In this document: piece by piece, positions 1-11,200 of the stretch | How positions within the stretch are numbered: the stretch's first letter is position 1 | Layout of the letters: the number at the start of each line of letters is the position of its first letter | Source: Manihot esculenta | Lineage: Eukaryota > Streptophyta > Magnoliopsida > Malpighiales > Euphorbiaceae | Direction of reading: 5' to 3' | DNA length: 64,000 bases | Assembly (NCBI RefSeq): GCF_001659605.2 | Contig: NC_035170.2 | Location: forward strand, 13,744,502-13,808,501 | Position numbers and translations under genes: made by a program | The notes under the pieces: generated by a model | Told to the model about the DNA's origin: nothing | Database searches by the model: none | The model's input: the letters and a program-made list of their open reading frames with translations, nothing else

Positions 1-243
1 GTTGATATGTGATAATCAAGCTGGCCTCCATATTGCATCAAATCCAATTTTTCATGAGGACGAAGCATATAGAGGTGGATTGTCATTTTATTAGGCAAAA
101 GATTGAGTCCGAATGCATTTCTACTAGCTTTGTCAACTCAAATGATCAGCTAGCTGATGTTTTCATAAAATCACTTGGAGGACCACGAATCAAGTATATT
201 TGTAACAAGTTTGGAGCATATGATATGTATGCTCCAGCTTGAG
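1..243 (+). pseudogene. Ty1/copia RNase H C-terminal fragment
   Basis: Translation gives the end of a copia RNase H: the CDNQA and HIASNP blocks in one frame, then KHIEVDCHFIRQKIES and NDQLADVF in another, ending in AYDMYAPA and a stop at 241-243. In family members the HER-TKHIEVD junction is continuous. Here about two bases are missing near 57-60, so the frame is broken. The QLADV motif and the terminal Y-AP ending are typical of RE1/Ale-like copia. RNase H would remove the RNA strand during reverse transcription. This copy is not functional as read. Confidence 0.75.
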
Positions 244-251
244 GGGGGGAG

Positions 252-470
252 TGTTGAGATTATTTATATAAATAGTCTAGATTTGTAGTGGTAATTAGGG
301 ATATGATTGTGTGATATGATTGGGATATGATTAGGCTATAATTAGGGAATTAATTTATTTTCTTACCTAATGTGTACTCTTGTAAGTAGTATATATACCC
401 CAATTGGCTTGAGGGGAATAATAAAGTATTTTCTCTCAAATCTTCTGCTCTCTTTTTCTTCCTTTCATCA
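252..470 (+). repeat. copia 3' LTR
   Basis: Starts TGTTGAG right after the polypurine tract. It holds a TATA-like stretch near 388-396 (AGTATATATAC) and an AATAAA-type signal near 418. The end at CA near 470 is inferred, not proven by a second LTR. Confidence 0.6.
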
Positions 471-481
471 AAGTTTCATTG

Positions 482-1293
482 TGTAAACTACACTTTAGTC
501 TCTGATTTTAACATAATTAACATATTAGTCCTTGTATTTTAAAATTAAATCCTTAGATACCTCTATATTCAGTTCATCCAAAATTTTAGTTCTTTCATCC
601 ATTATAGACATTAATTTGAAGTTAGTGGGTAGTCAAACTTCCAAAAGTACAATTTCTTTCTAAAATACTTTTTGTAAAAATCTATTACCTATTTAAAAGT
701 CACTTGGTACCACTTAAAAATGGCTGAAGTTGTAAGTGTTGTCTGAAAATTTTTGAAATTATCAAGTACTGGAGTACTTTAATGAATAAAAATTGAAGAA
801 CAAAAAGTATTAAAAAAATTAGTTGAATATGATAATTTAGATAAAAGTTAATGGGGACATAAGTGTTCTTTCAAATGAAAAATAAAGGATCAAGATGTTT
901 AAAATTTAATAGATGAGGGAAAATGGATGAAATCCTAACTCCTTAATATTTTAATTTAAAAAAGGGACAATAAAGATATTTTCATGCTTTTAATTGCAAG
1001 AAATGGATGAAAAGATTGGAATTTAAATGGATTTATCATAAAGGGATTTAAATATTCGATTTTAAAAATATAGAGATAGATCTTTTAATTATATTAAAAA
1101 TCAAGGACTAACGCGTAGTTTACCCATTTGAAAGGATAATAAAGACATTTTCACACTTTTAACAGTAAAAATGGATAGAAGGACCTCCCATTTGGACGGA
1201 CTGATTATAGAGGGATTCAAGTGTTCGGTTTCAAAAATACAGGGATCGATCCATTAATTATACTAAACTCGGACCAAAGTGTAATTTATCCTA
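482..1293. mobile_element. MITE with long terminal inverted repeats and duplicated right arm
   Basis: The left arm (about 482-580, starting TGTAAACTACACTTTAGTC) matches the reverse complement of two consecutive blocks. One ends at 1129 (CGCGTAGTTTACCC) and the other ends near 1293 (AGTGTAATTTATCC). The arms are about 100 bp and imperfect. The two right blocks (about 956-1129 and 1133-1293) are tandem diverged copies of each other. Long AT-rich arms without coding capacity suit a Mutator-like MITE. A target duplication could not be fixed by eye. Confidence 0.65.
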
Positions 1294-1665
1294 AATAATA
1301 ATTAAAATAATTTAAAATTAAAAAGTTTAAATTATAAAATGTACGATAAAAAGTATTTAGAATAAAATTTTCATAGTAATAGATTATTCATATTAATAAA
1401 GAATAAGTTTTAAAATATTAAAATTCTATAAAAAAATAGAGAGAAACTTTAAAATTAAAAAGAAAAACGTTAATATGCTAATAAGAAAGGTTACTAGTGC
1501 TATTAATTATTCAAAGAGAAGTCTTTATTATTTTTCACACACACATACACATATACATATAAATTGGGAAAGCATTATTACAGCCTCTGGTTGTGGTTGC
1601 GGTGGTAAGCAATATCTTTAATTGGCAACAAGCCGTCTAGTGTTCAAGTCCCCCAGCAGCACCTG

Positions 1666-1718
<53 letters not shown>
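1666..1718. repeat. (CT)n microsatellite
   Basis: About 26 CT units with one CTAT interruption near 1680. Confidence 0.95.
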
Positions 1719-1720
<2 letters not shown>

Positions 1721-1988
1721 GGTAATTGGGCCAGTTCATTCTGGTTCAAAGCGGATTTGTGATAATCAGGTTTATGGGTCAGACTAGTATGGTCGGCCAG
1801 TCCGGTTAAGTTTTGAAAACCATGGAATATGGATGTGGATTGCATTTTCTGGTTCTGCCACTGCTTTTGATACTTGTCTGGGTCACATCTTAATGTGAAA
1901 GAAGAAGGATTTCATGCATTTTATCTTTCTTTCTGCTTTTTTTTTTTCAGCTCTGCTCTGCTGTACTTTTTCCTTGTTTCTTTACCTC

Positions 1989-2023
1989 TTTTTTTTTTTT
2001 TTTTTTGGGGGGGGGGGGGGGGG
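1989..2023. repeat. T18-G17 homopolymer junction
   Basis: Eighteen T (1989-2006) directly followed by seventeen G (2007-2023), about 195 bases before a splice acceptor. The exact length is sequencing-error prone. Confidence 0.9.
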
Positions 2024-2218
2024 AGTCATTATATGGGTGAAGTATCAGATGTTTTGTGTTGGTTTAATGTTCTTCTCATGCCATTCTATCCCTACTTAGT
2101 ATTTCTAGATTATGAAATATTAATTTTTATATTCCATGCTGGATTCATGCTATTTTCTTATGTTATCCATTTCCGTTCACTTTGAAGTCCTGATCTCCAA
2201 ATTTCTAATTTATTCTAG

Positions 2219-5200
2219 GTGTCTTTTGGTACTATGTGCAATCACAGTGAAGAATCCTTGGCAGGTGCTTTTACAAGGCATATTGCAGATGTTGCTTTGA
2301 AGTATATTTCATGTCATGCTTCGCCCATATGCTATGAGAAGCATTATAAAGAATACATGATAGCTTCATTGCCCCATTTGAAAACTTTAGATAACTTGCC
2401 AATAAGAAAGATTGACAGGGAAAGGGCTGCTGTTACATATTCACAATATTTTGAGTACTTACCATACAATCGAAAATATAAAGAGAGTGTTGTTCATATT
2501 TTGAATAAGCGTGAAATAAAGGAAAGTCGTACTTCTTTGCAGACTAAGAACCATAAGCCTTCATATCCTTGCAGAAACTCACAATCCTTCTATACCCGAT
2601 CTTTTTGTGCTGCTAAAGTGAGTTCTTCAGCTTGGCCTTCTTTGCATCCACTTTCTGTGTCAGGTGGTGATTTGGGGGGTGGAAGAAGGAGCTTTCGACC
2701 AAGACAGTTTGAGTATCATCCTTCTATCTCTAGCCTTTTGGTATTTGGAACTTTAGATGGTGAGGTAGTTGTTGTCAATCATGAGAATGATAAAATAGTT
2801 AGTTATGTGCCCTCACTTGGAGCGATGAACAGTGTATTGGGGCTATGCTGGCTCAAGAGTTATCCATCCAAGGTATGTGAATGTTCACTGCATTGAGTGG
2901 TAACATGTCTTACTTAGGCTTGACTAAATTATCGCAATTAGTTGTTCATCTTCTTAATTTTCATACTACTATTTCCCAACTGATTAGTCTTTCCAAGGAA
3001 AAAGAGGATGAAATTTAATTGGTTAAAGTTTCTCTGAATAACATTGGTGAGGGTGTATTTAATTTAATTAATTTTTCCCAAAAAGAGTTTCTTCTTTTCA
3101 CTCTTTCATATATGTAGTCTGTATGGATATATATTTTGCAATTATTGCTAGCTCAAATTCTAGAATATGATGTCATCATGCTTTAATAGTGTTGTGCCCT
3201 TACAGAAAACCATTTGAGCCTTAAGATAAGTTTAACATTGGCTATCACAAGGAGCTTGTAGGTTTATACATATAAGCCTCAGAATATTATTGTAACTACC
3301 TTGGAGGAAAGAAATCCCTTTAAAATCTTGGATGCACATCATATGCCATGGGGGGAAGGGAGAGCTAATTTTAGCACACAAAAAGTCAACCCCCCAAGGG
3401 CATGTTACATGAGACCAAACACCCACAGACAAAGAGTTTGCATTGGACAACCTTCATCTTAGACAATGAAAATAGTCTTTACAATATGATCATTTGACAT
3501 TTTCCATCATGAACCTTCTTAGAGCATTGCTTATGTGATTATCAAGTTCCTCATCATATGACTATTTCTGATTATATTTTGGTTCTTTCTTGTTGAATAT
3601 CAGCTCATAGCTGGTTCTGATAATGGCTCACTGAAATTGTATGATGTTGAGCATATGATCCCAACACGTACAGGCATGTGTTCAGGTGCTGGCTCAGTCA
3701 CCTTTGATGATTTTGACCAGTTGACATCTGTTCATGTTAATGCTACGGATGAGCTATTTCTTGCAAGTGGATACTCAAAAAATGTTGCTCTGTATGACAT
3801 CAATTCTGGAAGGAGAATACAGATGTTCACTGATATGCACAGGGAACACATCAATGTGGTGAAGTTCTCAAACCATTCCCCATCAGTTTTTGCTACTTCT
3901 TCATTTGATCGGGATGTCAAACTATGGGACTTGAGACAGAGACCAATACAGCCTTGCTATACAACTTCAAGCTCTAATGGAAATGTGATGGTTTGCTTTT
4001 CTCCAGATGATCACTATCTTCTTGTGTCTGCTGTTGACAATGAGGTATTTTTTTAGTTGATTTTATTGCTTGATTTGATTATGAATGCATTTCCATAATT
4101 TGGAATTGCATATGTGGCCCCCATGAATCGTTTTTTCTTGTTTATGATTTGCACTCAATGATACAGGGTATTGATGCATGTAAAGGTTAGGATTCCACCA
4201 CCAGCCTATTAAAGCCTTTCTTGTTAGAAAGGATGTGACCAACATGGTTATGCTATTATGCTGCCAATCTATGATTGGGCTGGCATAGACCTATTCATGT
4301 GTCTGGGAACCTTGTCCAGTCAGAAATTTTCTGTTTTTGCTCATTGGTATCTTTTTCTCTTGAACTTCACCTAGTATATGAAATATGTTGGGATGGAATG
4401 GGTTTGTCATTTAAGCCTCCCCCAGATTACGTAGTATCTTACATAAGAAGATGTTATATTATGTTATATTTAGTTGTAACATTAAGAACAATATGTTATA
4501 TGCTAGTTTATTAATACACGTGTGAAAAGGGTTGATAAGGGGACGCAATACCTTATCAGTAACTTCAATTTTTAAGTTGTTCTTGCTAAGTCGGGTAGTG
4601 GTTTTGGCATAACATCCACAAAGGTTGGCTTGGTCTTATTCAATGTCATTAGACCTGAATGGTTAGACTTGGCCCAGATTATTGACCAACATAGAAGGTT
4701 CCTAATTAGGAGAATAAGATCTTTGGGATCCTAATTAGACTTGATTATAGGGATTTTATTCTCATTATAAATATTCATATTTTAGGTTGATCTTTTGTGT
4801 ACAAATATTCAAATCTTGTAAAGATTAATTCAATTGGAATAGAATAAAAATTTTCTCTCAAAAATTCTTCATGGTATCAGAATTTTTTTTTTTTTTTTTT
4901 TCTGATTTTAGGGTTTAAATTCAATTTATGCTTTTTAGGGTTTCTAAAACCCTAGATTTACCTTTTTGGTACTACCCTATCTAGAGCCTTTTTTTCATCT
5001 CACCACCGCCACCAGCAGGGTGGCTGGATCGTCGTCGGACAGCCGTCCAGCTCCGACGCTAGATAGCCACGTGCGTGAGGCTCACGCGCCCTCGCAAGAT
5101 TCTGCGTCCTTCCAGCGCGCCGGTGCGTGTGATGTTTTCCAATGGTCTTTTTCGATGGCGATTCTTTTCGGCAGATTCGTTTTCAAGTCACCTCTGACTT

Positions 5201-8200
5201 GTGTGGACCCCTAACTTGGTTCACCTTTTTTCGGCATGAGAGATGTTTTCCAGTAGCTTTTTTTCGACGGTGATTCTTTCTAGAAGACTTGCCTTCAAGT
5301 TGCGCCTCTGATTTGCTAGACCCGTGCCTTTTTGCCGGTGAATAATAATTCTTTCTTCAGTAACAGTAATTTCACTGTTTTTTTTATAGAAAAGGGTGGT
5401 TTTTCCTTGAAATGGTAGTGACTTGTGTGGGTGATGTAAGGGCTTCTGATAATGTTTTTATTTCGTCTATTGGTTCTACTCCATGGATTATTGATTCTGG
5501 TGCAAATAGATATATGACGGGCTCCTCTGAAGACATCGTTAATTATCTTCCATGTCTACAAAAACACACTGTCAGAATCGCAGATGGTTCTTTCACTCCT
5601 ATCTCTAGAACCAGTTTTATTGTATGTACTCCAAATATCAAGCTATTTTCTGTTCTTCGTGTTCCTCATTTTCCTGTTAATCTTTTATTTGTTAATGCTC
5701 TCACCAAAGTATTTAACCGTAAAATTAAATTTTTCCTGACCATTATGTTATTCAGGACCTTCAAATTGAGAAGAGAATTGACAACGATAGACTGCACGGT
5801 AGCTTATATATGTTGAAAGGGAATTTGAGTTTGAATTCACTTCGAGCTCTTTTTGGAAGAAATCAGGATGTCAACTAGGAAATCATACAGTGGCATCGAC
5901 GGTTAGGACACCCATCATTTTTTGTTTAAGAGAAACTCTATCGTAATTTATTTTTCAAGACTTAATATGGTTCTTTAGTTTGTGATACTTGTGAGTATGC
6001 TAAGTATATAAGAACCTCTTATCCCTCCGATAACAATAGGAGTACGATCCTTTTTGTAATCATCCATTCTGACATTTGGAGACCTACTCAAACAAGTCTT
6101 CCTGTTTGGTAATCGTTGGTTTGTTACTTTTATTGATTATTGTACTCGTATGACTTGGGTTTATTTGATAAAGGTAAAAAGTGATGTGTTTTCTTGCTTT
6201 CAATCTTTTCACTATATTGTTTGTACTCAATTTGATGCTCAGATAAAAGTTTTGAAAACTGATAATGGCACAGACTATTTGGATGAACGTTTTTTTGCTT
6301 ATCTGGAGTCTAATGGAATACTGCATCAAACTAGTTGTCTTTATGAAAGGAAAAATAGGCACCTGTTGGAAGTAGCCAGATCTCTCCTTTTCACTTTGAA
6401 TCTTTCAAAAACATATTGGGAAGATGCAGTCTTAGTTGTAACTTATCTCATTAATAGAATGCCTTCAAAACTCTTGCCTTTAAAAGCCCTTTAGAGGTGC
6501 TGCAAAGGAAAAATGCTTATACTGTTCTACCAAAAGTGTTTGGATGCACGTGTTTTGTTCATACTAGTACAGGTGGAAAGTTTGATCCAAGGGCTCTTAA
6601 ATGTGTGTTTGTTGGGCATTCTCCCACACAAAAGGTTACAAATGTTACCACCCTCTATCTAGAAAATACTTTGTTAGTATGGATGTTACGTTTAGAGAGA
6701 CTGAATCTTTACTTCAGTACTATCCTATCACCTCTTCAGGGGAGGACAATGAGAAAGAAGAGATCATTCCTAGTTCTAACTCTATAACATTTTACTCTAG
6801 AGGAGACTACTATACAGGGGAGACTATTGGTGACCAAATTGGGCATTTGGATAAATCAAATTTAAGGAGATACTTAAGAAGAGAGAAAACAGAAGCAAAA
6901 AAAGTCATTGTGCAGCCTGCTCAGTATCATGAGTCTTCCTCTTTTCCATCTAGTGAGTCATCCCTAAACCTATTGATGATTTAAATAAACCAATTGCTCA
7001 AAGAAAAGGAGTTAGGTCTTGCATAAAGCACTCTATTTCTTAGCTTTCTCTCGTATAATTCTTTGTCTCCATCTTATAGAGTCTTTGCCTTTTCTATTTC
7101 CTTTGTGTCTATCTCCCAGGATTGGAAGGAAGCTCTCAAAGATTCTAATTGGAAGAGGGCAATGAATGAAGAAATAAAAGTCTTAGCTAAAAATAAGACC
7201 TGAGAGTTGATGTCTCTTCCACTTGGAAAAAAACCAATTGGCTGTAAATGGGTGTTCACTGTGAAACACAAAGCAGATAGATCAATTGAAAGATTCAAGC
7301 CCAGACTAGTTGCCAAGGGATATACTCAAACCTATGGAGTGGATTACTAGGAGATATTTGCCTCTATTGCCAAAATGAACTCAATCAGAGTATTGCTATC
7401 TTCCGCTGCCAACTTTAACTAGGACCTATAACAATTTGACATGAAAAATGCATTCCTCCATGGTGATTTGGAAGAGGAAGTGTACATGGAAATATCTCTT
7501 GGATTTGCTGATGAAAAAATACAAAGAAAGGTATGCAGGCTAAAGAAGGCTTTGTATGAGTTGAAGTAGTCACTCAGAGCTTGGCTTGATCGATTCAGCA
7601 GAGTTATAATTTCTTTTAGTTATCAATAGAGATATGCTAACTATACCCTATTTATCAGACATCACAATGGTAAAATTACTTTTCTCATAGTCTATGTTGA
7701 TGACATAGTAATGACCGGGGATGACACTGAAGAGATGACTCGGTTGAAAAAGCTTTTGGCTTAAGGGTTTGAAATTAAAGATTTAAGAAAACTGCAATAT
7801 TTCCTGAGAATCGAGGTTGTCCGGTCAAAGAAGGGAATCTTTATTTCTCAAAGAAAAAACATTTTGGGTCTTTTGAAAGAAACTGATATGTTAGATTGCA
7901 AACCAGCAGAAACTCCCATTGAGAGCAATCACAAGCTACAAGTAGCGATTGGTGAATTAGTGGATATTGGCAGATATCAGAAGTTGGTAGGCAAACTAAT
8001 TTATCTATCGCATACTCGACCAGACATAGCATATGTAGTCAGCTTAGTCGGTCAATTTATGCATGACCCTCGTGAGTCTCACATGCAAACTGTTTTTTCC
8101 ATTTTGCGATACTTGAAGTCTGCTCCTAGAAAAGGTCTCTTATTCTCTGTTGACTTATTTACTAATCCTAGCTGATTCTAGAGATTTGATTTGATCTGAT

Positions 8201-11200
8201 TAGGATCCTTAATTATCTCTGTAATTATTATTTGATTATTTGCTTCCTGTTTTGGTATGATTCTCTGTGTATAAATAGTCATATAGACCAATTGTAAAGA
8301 TCAAGAGTGAAATACAAGAATACTCAAAATTTTCCCAAAATTCTTCATGGTATCAGAGCCTTTTCCTGATTTTTTGGGGCCAAATTCAATTTTTCATTTT
8401 TAGGGTTTCAAAACCCTAGATCTACCATTTTTGGTACTAACCCATCTAGGAGCCTCTTATTCTCTCACCGCCGGCACCAGGAGAACCACTGGACTGCCGC
8501 CGGCCGAGGAAAAGCCTGCGCGTGAGGCTCACGCGCCAACCCTTCCCGGCGTGTGACACGTCGCTTCCCGGCGCATGATCCATTGTCTGTCACTGTTTCG
8601 CCGCTCCGATCACTCCGGCGACGATTCCGACCATCTTTCCGGCCCTCCCGTGCTGTTACCCGGCCTTTTGGTGAATCAATTGGGCTTTCTTGTGTGTACA
8701 ATCTTGAGTACCTCCTATTCTTTCACTATTCATAAATCTTTACTATGGCAGAAGGTAAAAGGATCTCGATTCCTAACTCTGATAATCCTTCCTTGCAAAT
8801 TAGTCCCATAAAACTTGATGGAACCAATTATCTTGCTTGGTCAAGGTCTTGTTTGTTGTTTATCAAGGCTAGAGGACTGCAGGGTTATGTCACTGGTAAT
8901 AAAAAGCAACCTGATGAGAGTGATCCAAATTTCCTCAATGGGACTCGGATAATTGTCTTGTTATGACATGGTTACTGAACTCTATGCTACCTCATATCTC
9001 TAAGTCCTATTTGTTAATTGATACTGCTGCAAAAATATGGAAAGCTTTGTCCTTAACTTATTCCAAGATTGGGAATGATGCCCAAATTTATGATATTCGG
9101 AATAAGATTCATGGTACCAAGCAAGGAGAAATGACTATCTCTCAATTTTATTCTGAGTTATGTGGCTTATGGCAGGAGCTTGATTACTATCAAGACTTCC
9201 AGGCAGACTGCACTGGAGATGCAGTTAAATTTCGACGAATGATTGAAAAGGAGCGGGTCTATGATTTTCTTGCAGGGTTGAATAACGAATATGATCCAAT
9301 TCGGGTCCAAGTGTTGGGAAGAAATCATTTTCCTTCTCTAGAAGAGGCCCATGCCCATGTTCAACAAGAGGAAAGTCGTCGACATGCTATGCTCCATACT
9401 GCACCAGTTGAAAAGGCTGGGTTGACTACTAGTTTGAGCACACCACAGCCTCCTACTTCTGAGAAAGATCACTTACACTGTGACTATTGTGGGAAATCGA
9501 GGCATACCAAAGAGACTTGTTGGAAGTTACATGGTCGTCCCACTAGAGGTTGTGGAGGAAAACGAGGTACCTCCAAAAATCAAGCTAAGTTAGCAGAAAC
9601 TGTGGAGGAGCCCTTTAAGGAGACAACAACGACTGAGTTTCTTTCCCCTAATGAACTTCAGAGTCTCAAGCGGCTCTTGTCTCATATTGACACCTCTTCA
9701 TCCTCTGGTGCCACATCTAACTTTGTAAAGTCAGGTAATGCTTTCTCTTTTAATAATGTTCCATGGATTATCGATTCTGGTGCGAATAGACATATGATAG
9801 GCTCTTATAAAGGTTTTCTCAATTATTCTCCTCTAACCAAAGATAGTGTCAGAATTGTTGATGGCTCTTTTACTTCCATATCCGGAATAGGTTCTTTTAT
9901 TTGCACATCCAACATTAAATTATCATCTGTTTTTCATGTTCCCCACTTTCTTGTCAACCTTTTATCTGTCAGTGCTATCACCAATGCTCTTAACTGTAAA
10001 ATTGAATTCTTTCCTGATCATTGTGTTATTTAGGATCTTCGCACAGGGAAGATGATTGGCAATGGTAGGCTGCATGATGGCTTATACATGTTGGAGGGTA
10101 ATCCGGCTTCTTCGATACCTCAAGCCTGTTTTGGAGAAAATAAGGATGCCAATCGGAAAATAATACAGTGGCACCGGCGGTTAGGACATCCATCATTTTT
10201 TGTCTTAGAAAAACTTTATCCTGAGTTGTTTGCTAAAACCCAGTTTGGCTCTTTATTTTGTGATGCTTGTGAGTATGCTAAACATACTAGAACATCCTAT
10301 CCTTTGAGTCATAATAAAAGTCAAATTCCTTTTGCAACTATTCATTCTGATGTTTGGGGGCCTACTCAAATGGTCTCCTTATCTAGTAATCGATGGTTTG
10401 TCACCATTATTGATTGTTGCACTCGAATGACTTGGGTCTATTTGATTAAAGCTAAAAGTGATGTCTTTTCTTGTTTTCAATCCTTTCATAAGATGATTTG
10501 TACTCAGTTTGATACTAAGGTGAAAATTTTGAGAACTAACAATGGAAGAGAATACATGGATAGTAGCTTTTCTGCTTATTTGGAGAGTAATGGGATAATA
10601 CACCAGACTAGTTGTCCTTATACTAGTGCTCAAAATGGCGTTGCTGAGAGGAAAAATAGGCATCTATTGGAGGTAGCTCGATCTCTTATGTTCACCATGA
10701 ATCTACCCAAAGCATATTGGGGAGATGCAATTCTTGCACCTGCTTATCTTATCAATAGAATGCCTCTCAAGACCCTTGACTTTATGAGTCCTTTGACGGT
10801 TCTACAAGGGAAGAATTCATACGTTGTTCCACCAAAAGTATTTGGGTGTGTTTGCTTTGTCCATACTAGGATGGCAGGAAAACTGGATCCCAAGGCCCTT
10901 AAATGTGTGTTTGTTGGGTATTCTCCAACACAGAAGGGATACAAGTGTTATCATCCTCCCTCTAGGAAATACTTCGTTAACATGGATGTTACCTTCCGAG
11001 AAACTGAACCCTACTTCAATACCACCCACTCACCTCTTCAGGGGGAGAATAATGAGCAAGAAGAGGTGATCCCGAATTCTGTGATTCTGAATGATATGGT
11101 CCAACTAGAAAGTTTGAGTTCTAGTAGACAGGGGGAGATGTCCAATCAGGGAGAGAGAACTGGTCGTTTGGACAAGCCAGATTTGAGAAGGTATTTAAGA

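Larger units (their letters stand above)
1..470 (+). mobile_element. 3' end of a Ty1/copia retrotransposon
   Basis: Only the last part of this element lies in the window: the end of the RNase H coding region, a purine tract at 240-251 and the 3' LTR starting TGTTGAG at 252. The LTR probably ends CA near 470; that end is uncertain because a MITE begins about ten bases later. The rest of the element is upstream of the window, so its integrity and target duplication cannot be judged. Confidence 0.8.
1294..2218 (+). other. presumed intron upstream of the WD40 exons, with simple repeats
   Basis: AT-rich, non-coding in all frames apart from simple-repeat artefacts. It holds a CA/TA-rich stretch (about 1536-1560), a CT microsatellite (1666-1718) and a T18-G17 homopolymer junction (1989-2023). 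It ends in a good splice acceptor (TTTATTCTAG, 2209-2218). Confidence 0.5.

Noticed and set aside
1575..1665. tRNA-like boxes (GTGGTAAGC and GTGTTCAAGTCC) before a CT repeat, suggesting a SINE
   Set aside because: No defined 3' tail, target duplication or second copy could be seen. Two short box matches are not enough to call a SINE.
1618..1845. minus-strand frame with an ERERER repeat
   Set aside because: Translation of the CT microsatellite, not a gene.
8465..8735. Frames in the GC-rich leaders of copia B (and A at 4966, C at 17070)
   Set aside because: They lie between the primer site and the gag/protease start, are not preserved between B and A/C, and have no motif.
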